Source: Sciurus carolinensis (Eukaryota > Chordata > Mammalia > Rodentia > Sciuridae). Taken from it: a stretch of 64,000 bases of DNA. The stretch covers positions 45,951,454-46,015,453 of the forward strand of contig NC_062214.1 in the NCBI RefSeq assembly GCF_902686445.1, read 5' to 3'. The position numbers and the translations under genes are program-made. The notes beneath the pieces are model-generated. The model was not told the DNA's origin and made no database searches. It saw only the letters and a list, made by a program, of their open reading frames with translations. Shown piece by piece: positions 1 to 10,980 of the stretch. Each line of letters starts with the position of its first letter. Within the stretch, counting starts at the first letter, position 1.

Positions 1-819
1 TGGTGATTACCTTTAGAAGGTATATGTGTGCTACATTGTTTATGGGACAGCTTTTAATTAAGTTATGGCTTAATACTTTATACCTGTTGTTTTGTATCTG
101 CAAAGTTAAAATAGGTACTTGAAGACAATTAAAACATTTCTTTTTACTAGTAATCTGGGACAGCAAACTGGGTTATAATAGCTGTTGAATCTGTGTTCCC
201 ATGTAAACTGTACACCAAATGCCAGTCAGCCCATGCCAATTAGTGCTCATGTTGCTAGGTCACCGTGGTCAATTGAAAGCTGCATCAATAGAACTTGAAA
301 AGGTTTCCTCCCGATCAGACCTTCTGACATATTGAGCAGAATAATGGATGGGAAAAAACAGCCAAGTCCCCTACCCTGGATTCAAAATACTCAGCAGTAA
401 GAATTCATTTGCAACCTGCAATTAACTAGAAAGAATGGATTCCAAGAACAAGTCTGGACATTTTTAAAATAAAGCCTCATTCTCCTGTCTTGTACATGTC
501 TACTCTTTGGATAGCATCATAAATGTAGCCAACTTGGTGATCTTCGATCTATATCTTAAATGACTAAAAGGAAATTTCGCAATTGAAAAATGAAAAAATT
601 TTTCAAAGTTAGATCTTCTGATCAAATGTAAAGATTTTTTTAAAGCATGCTGATATACATGGTGAAATATGTTGACTATATTGGATATAAATAAGGGCCA
701 TTCTGATACTCTGTATTGCATGTGACAAATCCAGGCAGATTTGTTTGTCCCGAAATTTGGAGATGATATCTGCCACTTTTATGCTTTGTATAGTATAACA
801 GGCTTGACTTCTAATGCAG
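1..819 (+). other. XRN2: XRN2 intron (3' part)
   Basis: Non-coding sequence upstream of the penultimate XRN2 exon. It ends in a usable splice acceptor (TTCTAATGCAG, last base 819). No open frame here matches XRN2, and I see no clear transposon. An apparent methionine at 741 in the downstream frame lies inside the intron and is not a start. Confidence 0.75.
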
Positions 820-977
820 ACATGGTACCTTTCCACAGAGGTGCTGGGGCTGAACCTCTGCTGCCATGGAACCGGATGCTCCAAACCCAGAATGCAGCCT
901 TCCAGCCAAACCAGTACCAGATGCTCGCTGGACCTGGCGGTTATCCACCCAGACGAGATGATCGTGGAGGAAGACAG
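820..977 (+). CDS. XRN2: XRN2 penultimate coding exon
   Basis: XRN2 is the nuclear 5'-3' exoribonuclease that degrades the downstream RNA after poly(A) cleavage (torpedo termination) and takes part in rRNA and snoRNA processing. This exon encodes part of the low-complexity C-terminal tail, outside the catalytic domain. It enters in phase 1 (two bases complete a split codon), then gives 52 codons running from MVPFHRGAG through PWNRMLQTQN to an Arg/Gly-rich RRDDRGGRQ. It is bounded by acceptor ATGCAG|AC and donor CAG|GTAATA and ends on a codon boundary. I recognise the peptide as the conserved XRN2 C-terminus. The neighbouring NKX2-4 gene agrees with human 20p11.22 order. The rest of the gene lies left of the window. 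Confidence 0.93.
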
Positions 978-3299
978 GTAATACTTACCATGAACTGGGC
1001 GGAAAGCATACTGGTCACTTTGTATTTAAACATGCCTTTGAGGACTCTGTACTTTACAGTATTTCTGGAGACAATATTATATTGATAGTGTAGCTTTCCT
1101 GAACTGGTGTCCATCATTAAAAATGTACATAAGGGAAGTAGCCACCTTGTTAACCTGGTAATACCTTGAAAGGTACTGAAGAATTTCCAGCCTGGAATCC
1201 CTTTTAATAATAGCAGTCAGTGATAAAGCACAAATACAGTCACCAGAACTTTTTTTTTCCCTTTAAGAGTACTGTTCTTTAATAGAAACTCAAATTTTCT
1301 TAACAACTGAGAATTTTTTGGCTGAAAGTAAGAATCCATCTATTCAGTGTTGTCTTTATTCTTTTTGGAAATATCCTTTCTTGAGTCATCATCGATATCC
1401 TTCTGCATGAAAGAAAATCTCATCTTGAAGATTTTCCACATTCATAAACAAGTTTAGTAGATGCAAGCTTCATTTTCTTCTCTTGATAGCATCTAGTTTT
1501 AGCACCATTTAAGATGGAGGTCTGTTTAACATAATTTCTCCTAGCAATTTGACATCCTGGTCAGTATTTACATGTTCTTTAATCAAATTCTTGCTAGAGA
1601 ACAGGATTGGAATGCTGCAAATCAGAGTGTGTGGTGTTCATGGAGTTTGGCACCTGCAGTGATATGAAGTGGTTTTTAAATTGCTTACCTGGTGTCGCCT
1701 GCAGGACTTTTGCAGTGCTTTGCATATTAATTTTCTAACTCAGATTTTTGATTACAAGTCCCTTTTTTATATAAGACCTCTATTCTGATAACTAAGGAAA
1801 ATCTTTTTTAATACTACTTTGTGTATTCTTACCTTTTGAGAAAATTATCACCTTAATTGGCAAATATTTAATATCTTTGGAGAATTCGTTATAGTTCATT
1901 AAAATCAGTCCAATTGACTGAATTCTTTCTATGCAAAACCTTTAAAAGTCACATCAGTAAATATAGACTATCTAAATATAGTCACATAGTAAATATAGAC
2001 TATCTGTGCTACTAGAGTTGAGAAGGCACTAGGCAATTTAAATAATGAGCATTTTTGAAATGAGGATGTAACTGAAAGAAGCTTAGAGGATTAGTCCAGT
2101 CACCTCATTTTTCAAGTCAGTAACTGAAACCCTGTAACCCCATACAGTATGGCAGCAGAACTGGGGAACTGGCTGCCTGCCTGGCTTGTTAGCTCCCGTG
2201 CATCTTCTTCCTACTTCCTGTAGAAGAGATCTTCCCATTTAGGGAACTCTCCACCGTTAGAGGAGGTTATTCTTATTTATCTGTGAGATATAAACCAGTT
2301 GGTAAATTTATGGTCCATTTGGAGAATACATTCATTCTCTTTTTTCTCAGTCTTGTTTCCACTGAGATAGTTTTTATTAAATCGTGATTGTCCAAAGTGC
2401 TGTTAAGTTGCAAAAATTCCTATTAAAGTCATGCCTTCGTTATCTTTTTAGTGAAGTTTATGACTAAAAAGGCCTTACACTAAGTCTGCACTTAGTATAG
2501 TTCAAGTTACTGAAGTGCTCTGAGTGGGAAAATAGAGGGCGTCGGATTTTAGAACCCTGGAGGCCTAGAAAGGAAATTCTTCTCCCCAGTGCTGGGGATC
2601 GAACACAGGGGCTGTATACATGCTAGGCAAGCATTCCACCACTGAGCAACAACATCTCCAGCCCTTACCAAAAGGAATTATGATGGAAGGGTTGTCAGGT
2701 TTATCTTTTATTATACAGAAATGTCATTTGCAAGCTTACTAGTTATGTTACTACCATTGATTATGTAATAACTTTATTACTTAATACTCTACTATTTATA
2801 ACCAGACTAAAAACCCCTAAAATTAATTGCTCATTAGTCCTTAGCTGACTCAGCAAACTCTTTCCTTGTGAAAAGTCAATGACTTTAGTGAAAAGTCATT
2901 TCACTAAAATGACTTTTAGTGTAATATGTCTAAAGATGATGTGGACACCTTACACAAAGTGACTTGAATTACTGCTTGAGATGGTGGGAAAATGAGAACA
3001 TGTTTACCCAAACACTTTACTGTAATTCATTTGTATATATTTTGAGGAATTTCTTAGGTGTAGTAATTGAGGCTTATTTGGTTAGTTTTCAGTGACATCC
3101 TTTGTGCTACAGTCTCCAACTTTGCCACAAGCTTGTGTTAAAGCTGGATTCAAAGCACTTGTTTATGGGGACTTTCCATGTGCTGTACCTTAAGACACAC
3201 TTAGCTTTTTTATGATGTGTTTTTCCACAGAGGCGTAAAATTGATTTCTTTGCTAGGGTATTAATCCAGAAAATAAATTCTCTCTTTGTTTATTTTCAG
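978..3299 (+). other. XRN2: Last intron of XRN2
   Basis: Intron of 2,322 bases with a GT donor at 978 and a pyrimidine-rich acceptor (TATTTTCAG) ending at 3299. It contains one minus-strand ID SINE at about 2584-2664. The remainder looks unique and AT-rich, with no other feature I can name. Confidence 0.85.
2584..2664 (-). mobile_element. ID SINE (tRNA-Ala derived)
   Basis: Read on the minus strand it gives the ID signature: GGGCTGGAGATGTTGTTGC, then the A-box region, ending in a B box and CCCCAGCACTGG. It is somewhat diverged and has little A-tail left. It sits in the last XRN2 intron. Confidence 0.8.
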
Positions 3300-3365
3300 G
3301 GATATCCCAGAGAAGGAAGGAAATACCCTTTGCCACCACCCTCAGGAAGATACAGCTGGAATTAA
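3300..3365 (+). CDS. XRN2: XRN2 last coding exon
   Basis: The final 21 codons and stop of XRN2. The exon begins exactly on a codon after TTTTCAG and reads GYPREGRKYPLPPPSGRYSWN, then TAA at 3363-3365. It joins the penultimate exon in phase 0. The tail is rich in Gly, Arg, Pro and Tyr. I recognise it as the XRN2 C-terminus; it is far from the exonuclease active site. The stop codon is followed directly by the 3' UTR. Confidence 0.93.
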   Translation, partial: GYPREGRKYPLPPPSGRYSWN

Positions 3366-3455
3366 GCTTTTGTAAAGCTTTCCCAAATCCTTTCATCATT
3401 CTACAGTTTTATGCTATTTGTGGAAAGGAGATTTCTTTCTCAAGTAGTAGTTTTT

Positions 3456-3461
3456 AATAAA
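3456..3461 (+). terminator. XRN2: Proximal poly(A) signal of XRN2
   Basis: A single AATAAA 91 bases after the stop codon, followed by a T/G-rich tract (CTTTGTGTATTTC). It would give a very short 3' UTR. Use is inferred. Confidence 0.5.
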
Positions 3462-3841
3462 ACTACAGTACTTTGTGTATTTCTTTTAACTGTGTATATT
3501 TCTATAGATCTGATCTCACTGTTTTATGTTGCTTTCCAAAGATGTGTTGTTGCATAATACAGTGGGTCTGAATTTATTATTGCTTGTAAAACACATTTGA
3601 CGGAATTAGGAGTACTGTTTTTCATTATGATTAAAAATCAAACCAGCTGTGGATTTCAAAACACAGTGTATTCTTATTCTAGATCATCTAAGATCCATGC
3701 TGATTTTTAATGCACAAGAATTAGGTATGAACTCTTGAGCTGGAACCCTCAGCAAACTAGAGTATATATTGTTCAGTATTTCTTTGGAAACATTTCATTA
3801 ACGTACTTGTCTTACAGAAATTTCTGGACTTTAGTAAAAAA

Positions 3842-3852
3842 AATAAAATAAA
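3842..3852 (+). terminator. XRN2: Distal poly(A) signals of XRN2
   Basis: Two overlapping AATAAA hexamers (3842-3847 and 3847-3852), followed about 15 bases on by a T/G-rich stretch (TCTGGTCTTGTGTTTT) that fits a downstream element. A proximal AATAAA at 3456-3461 is an alternative. Confidence 0.65.
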
Positions 3853-3879
3853 GTTAAACTTTAAAAACTCTGGTCTTGT

Positions 3880-5480
3880 GTTTTATAGGATTTCAACTTT
3901 TGAGAATCTTGACTAAGCATGTTTTTTCTAAATCAACTTTTGCAAAAAACAGTTTATTTCTACAATTAGATGTTAGAAACAAGTCAGTGAAGAAGTAGAT
4001 ATTAAGGGGATATGGTCAACATAATCCAAGAAAAGTTTTTATATTATTAGTATGTCCATTTCTGATAGTCTTTGTAAAAGTAAATTATTTACATTTTTAT
4101 AAGTTTCACCTAGACTCGTGTTCCAGTTTTAAGTACTTGTTTTGAATCTTTAAGAAAAGTTGAAAATTTTAATTCATAGCTAAATAGTCTGTACTCCTTA
4201 GCATTTTTTTTATTTCACAGATTTTCTTTTTCTTTTTTTTCTTTTTCTTTTTTTTTTTTTTTGGGGGGGGGTGCTGGGGATGGAACTCAGGGCCTTGTGC
4301 TTACAAGGTATTTCACAGATTTTGATTTGTATAATTTATTTTCCTCACAGTGTATTTCCTTAAATATATGTTTGGAGCTCACCCACAGCATTTTTCCATG
4401 CATTTTCATTTGATTAGCAAAACAAACGTAGACATGACTCATGTAGACTCTGGTTACTTTATCTCAATTTTTTCTATCCTAGCCAAAGATTATATGATTT
4501 CTTTTTAACCTTCTGACTTAGGACGTTTTTGCTTTAATACTCAACCAAAAGCACATTTGTTAATCTTAAGTTTATGTGGAAAAAAAATTCACCTTAACCT
4601 TGAGTAGGAAGGTATTTTGAAACTATTGAGTTCATTGCTAGTGATGGGTGAATGAAGTAGGATCCTTTTATTGTTGAGTGCATTAAGAATTGCCAACATA
4701 AACATTATGTGTTACCTTCTACATTAAAGTGATAATGCAGCCTATTAAATATCTGCCACATACTCAAAATGTATAGCCATCTAAATGAAGTGTTGCATAT
4801 TGCAAAGGTGCCACCTAAATGTCTTATCTTGAAGTATGTGTAGCTTAATAGGTACACCAATCCCACATTTTTACCCTTTATATATTCCCCTAAGTTTGTT
4901 TTATTTTAAGCCTTTATGAGGCTTTCTTAATTCAGCTGACTGAATGTCAGCTGACTGACTGAATGTTTAAGCAAAAGGCTTGATGGGCCAGTGATGATAG
5001 TAAGGTTCCCTCTGCAGAACAAGTGGGTGTGCCCCAAGGGCAACCGCCTGCGAGTGGAACCCTCCATTGTTTCACCCTGGCTTCCTTCTCTCCCTTATTC
5101 TTAACTCATCTCATTCCGTCTTGACCCCACGTTGGACTTGTCCAGTTATCTCAAGTAAAATGCTTTTTGTAGTTTTTAAAGTGGAATATTTACAGCTATA
5201 AATGCCGCCTCAAATTTTTAATGTCAAAGGATCAACTTTAAGTAGTTAATTATATTCCATTATATTTTAAAATAGGGCACTTTTTTTTCAGGGTCCCACA
5301 TTAACAATTTTTAAATCTTAGAACCTGCAAACACCCTATTGTAGCGCTAAGGTCCCCTAATGAACAGCTGTCTTCCCTTTAAAGATCAAATGGGGTAATA
5401 CATGTTAAAGTGCAAAGCCATCTACAAACTGATATTAGATTGCCAGTTAGCGTTACAAAGGCAAATTGGGTGTAATGACC
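3880..5480. other. XRN2/NKX2-4 intergenic, left part
   Basis: AT-rich intergenic DNA. The only transposon I can name is the truncated ID SINE near 4226-4308. Near 5160-5290 there are several AT-rich homeobox-type motifs, but I cannot show function. Confidence 0.6.
4226..4308 (-). mobile_element. 5'-truncated ID SINE with 15-bp TSD
   Basis: A minus-strand ID 3' half (GAGTTCCATCCCCAGCACC) followed by a long tail, seen on the plus strand as a C/T-rich run at 4226-4262. A perfect 15-base target duplication, TATTTCACAGATTTT, flanks it at 4211-4225 and 4309-4323, so the insertion limits are exact. The A-box half is missing. Confidence 0.85.
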
Positions 5481-5910
5481 CATAAGCTAATTTTCGCACG
5501 GTGACCAGAACAAGCCGAGGTGGGTGTGGGGTTCCCGCCCTAGTGTTTTTCGCTAGGCGCCTTGGATGGAAGTCGGGTGCGCCTGGGCTGAGCTGAAGAG
5601 TCCGACGACGCTGCGACTTCGCAGTCAGAGATGGGGTGGTCCTCAGAGTCCTTGTTCTACTGAGTAGCTGGCCCAATTCTCCTCCCGCCTGGGTCGGCAA
5701 GCGCCGAGGCACCGCTGCACGTGGGGCGCCTGTGTCCGCATTCCCTGCCCGGCCCGAGTGTCTCAGTAACCCGGCCGCTCGCCCCGCCGCACCAAAGTGC
5801 TGGCAGCGTGGAACAGGATGAGCGCGGGAAAACGCAGACCTCTGACCCTCGGGGTGGCATTGTAGCATCATTCTTTCGCTCCCGGGATGCGGCGCCGCGA
5901 CTCCTCAAGC
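5480..5910. promoter_or_regulatory. Unassigned CpG island
   Basis: A sharp GC- and CpG-rich block inside AT-rich DNA, with many CpG dinucleotides (CCGACGACGCTGCG, GGCGCCGCGAC, CCGGCCGCTCGCC). It lies about 2 kb beyond the XRN2 poly(A) site and 4 kb beyond the NKX2-4 stop. Open frames on both strands here have GC-skewed composition and no family features, so I read it as non-coding: a promoter of an unknown transcript or a methylation-free regulatory island. Confidence 0.7.
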
Positions 5911-5938
5911 TGCCCAGTTTCCTTAACTCACCTCCCTG

Positions 5939-5945
5939 TATAAAT
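5939..5945 (+). promoter_or_regulatory. TATA-like box beside the CpG island
   Basis: TATAAAT at the edge of the CpG island, set within an inverted repeat CCCTG/CAGGG. It could serve a plus-strand transcript starting near 5970. No transcript is visible from sequence alone. Confidence 0.25.
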
Positions 5946-8124
5946 GCAGGGCTGAACCTAAAAGAGAATATCAGAAATGACCCTCCCCCTCCGCGAGGCT
6001 ACCATTTTAAGTTCAAGTCTAAGTGTAGCCAAACTTAGCTATGCTTAGAAATCTAAAATATAGACATCCTTAAAGTAAATTTACCATTTCCAGACTGCAG
6101 AGTGGCTGTCTAGCTCCGTCCCAAACGTTAAGACACCTCTTGCCCACCCCAAAAGGATCAGGGAACTGAGATCCCGCCATTCTTTATGGTGATCGTCCGC
6201 TCTATTTTCAACCTGGAAAAAAGGTTAGCCAGCGAATGAAATAACAAAGGGTCAGTTGTAAATGTATGTTGCCGGTGTATGTTGCCTCCACGCACAGTTT
6301 AAATCGAACACTGGCTTGTTTCACTATACCTTACTTATAGAATGAAGATCAAGAGAGAATATGATTTAATCTGTGTGGGTGAACTGAGATGTTCACTGCT
6401 GCAAATTAGTTTTTACAACTTAAAATTAGGCAAAGATAGTAGTTAAAATTTTATTAGACATCACCTAAACAATTATTTAAATGAGAGGTTACATAGAATT
6501 TTTTTTTAAAGGCATTCAACTTCAGGTAAAATGTTCTAAAGCAAAAAGAAAACAAAAAGTCTCTCCTAGAAACTTCCATTCTCTCTAAACTTAAAAATTA
6601 TATAAATGACCTTGAAATCATAGAGCAATCTCAATACTTATTGGAGAACAAATTCCTAATGGAATGTAGGTGCAGTTCCCAGTCTGGGCATCTTCTTTGA
6701 AATATTCCCAGATGCTAATTCTCACTAGCAGTAAAAGGTACTTATGTTTTATAGAATATATCCTGGTTCCTTGTTTCGCTGGACTTGGGATGGAAAGTGA
6801 ACAGCATTTCAAAAGAACTGCACTCAATTAATATACAGGGTTTTATCCACATACCTTAATGGTATTAAATAGCTGGGGAATATCATCCATGCTCTAAACT
6901 GCATTTGAAATTTATGTTGCCACCACATAATGCATTTTCTACTATTCACAAATTCATATCTAAAATTTTGGTTGGTACATCTTTATATAATTATGGTTCA
7001 CAAATTTATTTTACAAGTCCTCCTAAGTCATCACTATTCCATGTAGTTAAAGCAAGTCTATGGAAGGTGTTTGCATTTAGTGAACAGGACTGAGTCTCTG
7101 ATTTGCTTTAAACTGAAAGTAAACAGTCACTAGCAGAATGGAGTTTGAATACATCTGTGTTGATAGAAGTCTGATTGACTACTTGTTCTGACCTTTAGGT
7201 TGTGGTTCTAAGCAAAGCTTTAAATAGAAGACAACTGGGTTACACTCTCACCCTTCCATATACAAAACATCCTTCTTATGTCCTTCAAAATTGCATACAC
7301 TCTCATACACAACACTTCAATTTACATCCCAATGCAGATTACAGAAAAGTACCTGCAATCCCTGCCGTTCCTCTCTGCAACTTTGATTCTGGGTTTTGGT
7401 TTCTCTGCCTCTGTTGGGAAAAGATATGTTAGACCCCCAAAACTGAAGGAAAATGTCAGATCTCTAGAGTTAGCATTTCTGAAACTAAGGTTTGCTGTGG
7501 CCTCTGCTAAACTTTGAGGGGGCTTTGTTCCACTCAGACCCTGTGCCAGTTCTCTCTTGGTTGTGGAGACACTTATCCTCCTCTTCAGTTAATGAGTTTC
7601 ACCTAGTCTGGCCGTTTGTGTTTTTATAAAAGATCTGCAGAGCACTAACTGCAAAAGAAAAAAAGCTTTTGCTTTGCATTAATCAAAAGGTGGAATTCTA
7701 TAGCAAAAACATTTTTTTTTTTTAATGTTTCAAGAAGCAAACCTTTTTCTAATTTCAGAATGTGCACACGAAAACTCAGTAAATTTCTGGGTACAGAATG
7801 TTAAGACTTCTGCAGCAATTACTTCTGGTTTGGGTCTTTTACTATTTAAAGGAATGCTGAAAAGAAAAAGATATGGCTACACTAAATACACTTTCAGAAC
7901 ATATTGAATAAAAATGCTTTCTTTTAATAATGACTTTTTTTTTTTTTTTTTTTTTTTAGAAAATAGAGTTTACTTCATCAGTCCAAGGGGTTCTTTGTTC
8001 TAGAAATAAATTACCAAAGAGAAAACTGTCCAGGAAAATTCCTTTTTCCTTAAAGATTTTACCAGGTGCCCTTAGGTAATAAGGAATTATTGCTTTTTGT
8101 AGGTACTGGGCTATATGTGTGTAT

Positions 8125-8161
8125 ACACACGCATACACACACACACACACACACACACACA
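8125..8161. repeat. CA microsatellite
   Basis: Alternating CA repeats, imperfect at the left (TATACACACGCATACAC) then about 13 pure units. Confidence 0.9.
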
Positions 8162-9216
8162 TACTGCAAACCATGTGGACTTCAAGAACATTTTCTAGAA
8201 ACAATATGGGATCAAATTTGATATAAAGAAGGATTTTGAACTTTGACACATCAGTAATAATTTTGCTGGCTTGGTTAACATTTACTTTTGTAGTTAAACC
8301 ATTAATATGTTAAAAAACAGCAGGGAGATTTTTCTGTAGGTTTATTATACCATGTCAACACTAATTTGTTGAAATTATTTTTTCTCATGTAGAAAGTTTT
8401 CAAAATTAAATGTAATATTCCAAAATGTATTCACAGTTCTTTGAAAAAGGGATGATCTCTTTGCTTCTTCCTATGCCCCTCTGTGACAGAAACTGGGGTT
8501 ATTAAAAAACAAAAAAAGCATTTAATATGTAAAATGCAGCTTAGAGAAAGTGCAAGTTTAACTTCTATAACACCTGCTTATGGATTCACTTTGCACATTC
8601 AGAAAAATGTTCAAATGATGAAATAGATGTTTCAGGTCCAAATTGTAAAAACCTTAAAATGTAGAAGAGTTTTGGGATCGCTGGTTACTATTTGTTTGGT
8701 CCATTTGTAAGTCACATTTTATCCATGTTTAACTTTCATTAATATATCAATTCACATTATTCAGCTGTTCGAGTATTTTTACAATACCAGTTATTTAAAT
8801 CATGAATAAACTGAGTTGTGTTGTCACATCATTCCAACTAGTGTCTTAAAAACAAACAACAACAAAAAACCCTATACACTTAATGAAAAAGAAATGACCA
8901 CTTGACTTTCAGAAAAAAGTACTTAAGGTTCTTTTAAGTTATATTTAAATATCCATTTGAAACATAGGAAATATAAATCAGCATATTAAAGAGTAAATAC
9001 ATTATTATACAATAAAACACCAACAAAATCGGTGCAACTCCTATTAAATTCTAAATATGATGGATAATTAAATATTTTTATTTTTTCTTTGTATCTTGAT
9101 GACAATTCAGTAATTCACCTTAATCTTTCTTCTTGACATACTTTGAAGTAGACTGATGTTAATTTTAGCAAATTTATTTTTGTTCTAGTACTTTATCAAG
9201 ATTTTCAAATTCAGAC

Positions 9217-9217
<1 letters not shown>

Positions 9218-9250
<33 letters not shown>
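9218..9250. repeat. Poly(A) tract
   Basis: An uninterrupted run of about 33 A, with no SINE or L1 body recognisable on its left. Confidence 0.85.
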
Positions 9251-9257
<7 letters not shown>

Positions 9258-10041
9258 AAAGAGTAAATACCATGTCTATGGAAGATAGGGTGTATTTATT
9301 TTATCAATTGATTTGGAGAAACCAGACGCCATATAAAAAGTAGTTTATAATCTTTCTTATGGTGAGCTGCATCTGGAGAAGGGGGGGCAAGAATTCTCTT
9401 CTAGGATAATATACAAACACTGGGGTGCTAGATAATGATCAGAACATTTTGAAATCAGCAATAAATTTAAAAAGCTATATAGATTCATATACTCAGTACT
9501 TTGTTTTTTTCCCCATTGCTCTATTTTCCCTAAATGGCAATAATTCCTTTTAAATAATGTTGCTATGTGTACGATCCACCTTGAGCTACAATTCAATTTA
9601 CTTTCAAACATGAATGCAATTGCACTTGGGGGGGGGCTTTGAAAATTTGTCTCCCAAGATAAACAAACTTCGTTTGGAAATGGACTCATTGTTAAAGTTG
9701 GATTGACTTTTAGAGCTACAAACACCAACAAAGTTTCCAACTTTTAAAACTCTTGAGAGCTTCGGTTAAGAACATGGTGAAAGAGGATTCAGCCAGCTTT
9801 TCATATAATTTAGGAACTTCTGGAAGGAGGAAATCACCACCTCTAAGTGTGGTGTTACGTTACTCGGTCCTGGGGCTGTCGCTGTCTCCCACCCTCAGCA
9901 AAGATGTTCAGAGCTGCCCCTCTCCGTGACCCGTTAGTTTTTGATCGCTGTGCACACCAGAATCAGCTTCCGCACCTTTCCCCCTTCGGTTCTTGTAGAC
10001 CACTGCCGCAGGCAAGACCCCTTCCTGGGGTGCCCGCACGG

Positions 10042-10291
10042 TCACCACGTCCTGCCATAGAGCAGGTTGGCGCCCAGCACGCCTCCGCCGTAGTCCCCGG
10101 CGGCCGCGTCCAGGGCTGCCAGGCCACCCCCGGGGCCATGCAGCGCGGGCGGGCTGGGCGATAGCTCCTCGAGCTCTGGCGCCGGCGTCTGGGCCTGCGG
10201 CTGCGAACCAGCCTGGCCAGGCGTCGGCGTGCCAGCGCCGTTCTGGCACGGCTTGCCGTCCTTGACCAGCACAGGCACTGCCACTCGACGC

Positions 10292-10323
<32 letters not shown>

Positions 10324-10658
10324 GCCGCCCTCCTGCTGTAGCTGCTGCGCTGCCTTGTCCTTGGCCTGCCTCTTCATCTTGTAGCGGTGGTTCTGGAACC
10401 AGATCTTGACCTGTGTGGGGGTCAGGTGGATCATGCTGGCCAGGTGCTCGCGCTCGGGCGCCGACAGGTATTTTTGCTGCTTGAAGCGCCGCTCCAGCTC
10501 ATAGACCTGCGCTTGCGAGAAGAGCACGCGACGCTTCCTTCGCGGCGCCGCCGCCGCCGCGTGCAGAGGCGCCAAGGTCTTGGCTGCGTCTGCGATGCCA
10601 GTCAGCGACCCCATGCTGGCCACGTTCACGCCCGCCGACGGTCCCATGAACCTGGAGA
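10042..10658 (-). CDS. NKX2-4: NKX2-4 exon 2: homeodomain and C-terminus
   Basis: Second and last coding exon, residues 152-356 of a 356-residue NK2-class homeodomain transcription factor that acts in the nucleus in ventral forebrain/hypothalamic-type patterning (family knowledge). The homeodomain spans about residues 191-250, with recognition helix [15 protein letters not shown] carrying Asn51 and the NK2-specific Tyr54 (residue 244). A proline run and the NK2-specific domain ([14 protein letters not shown], about 274-289) follow. The protein ends LLYGRTW, shared with NKX2-1. The acceptor is CTCCCCAG|TCTCC; the stop TGA is at 10042-10044. The spacer and the C-terminal [14 protein letters not shown] stretch are those of NKX2-4 and lack the Gln/His-rich tail of NKX2-1. 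Confidence 0.96.
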
Positions 10659-10980
10659 CTGGGGAGGGGGCCCAAGGAGAGGACCGATGAGCTCCAGGCC
10701 CTCGGAAACCTCTCCCGCCGCCGCTCGCACTTACTTCACACCGCAGCAGCCGCGACGGCGCGGGGCCTCAGAACCGGTCCCAAGACCCCTGCGCGCCGCG
10801 GCCCCGGCCCCAGCACCCCTCGCGCGTCCCAGGACCCCCCGCGCACGCCGACCCGGAACTCAGGGACGACAACCCCGTGCGCCGCGGCCCCGAGCTTCAG
10901 TACCCCAGAGCCCTGGGCAGTGGCGGGAAAAACCCGCGCCGCCCGCCTGCCCTCAGTCCCGCGCTCCTGGCCCCGCTCAC
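10659..10980 (-). other. NKX2-4: NKX2-4 intron
   Basis: GC-rich intron of 322 bases, donor TCAA|GTGAGC at 10980 and acceptor CCCCAG at 10659. It interrupts codon 152 after its first base. Open frames run through it because of the high GC content. Confidence 0.92.

Larger units (their letters stand above)
3366..3875 (+). other. XRN2: XRN2 3' UTR
   Basis: AT-rich untranslated region between the stop codon and the distal poly(A) signals. It holds a first AATAAA at 3456-3461 and a double signal at 3842-3852. The end is inferred from cleavage about 15-25 bases beyond the distal signal, so the limit is approximate. Confidence 0.65.
5946..10041. other. Intergenic DNA downstream of NKX2-4
   Basis: AT-rich DNA containing a CA microsatellite near 8130 and a poly(A) run at 9218-9250. 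It probably includes the NKX2-4 3' UTR next to 10041. AATAAA on the minus strand (plus TTTATT at 9295-9300) is one candidate signal, but I cannot fix the transcript end. I see no other gene and little recognisable repeat. Confidence 0.5.

Noticed and set aside
741..1085. XRN2 exon frame taken as a self-contained ORF
   Set aside because: Its start lies in the intron and it reads past the GTAATA donor; only 820-977 is exon.
5422..6038. Several frames in the 5.5-5.9 kb CpG island
   Set aside because: Overlapping GC-driven frames on both strands with no shared family features; treated as non-coding.
9357..9740. 127-residue minus-strand frame
   Set aside because: AT-rich, no motif, lies in the probable NKX2-4 3' flank; likely chance.
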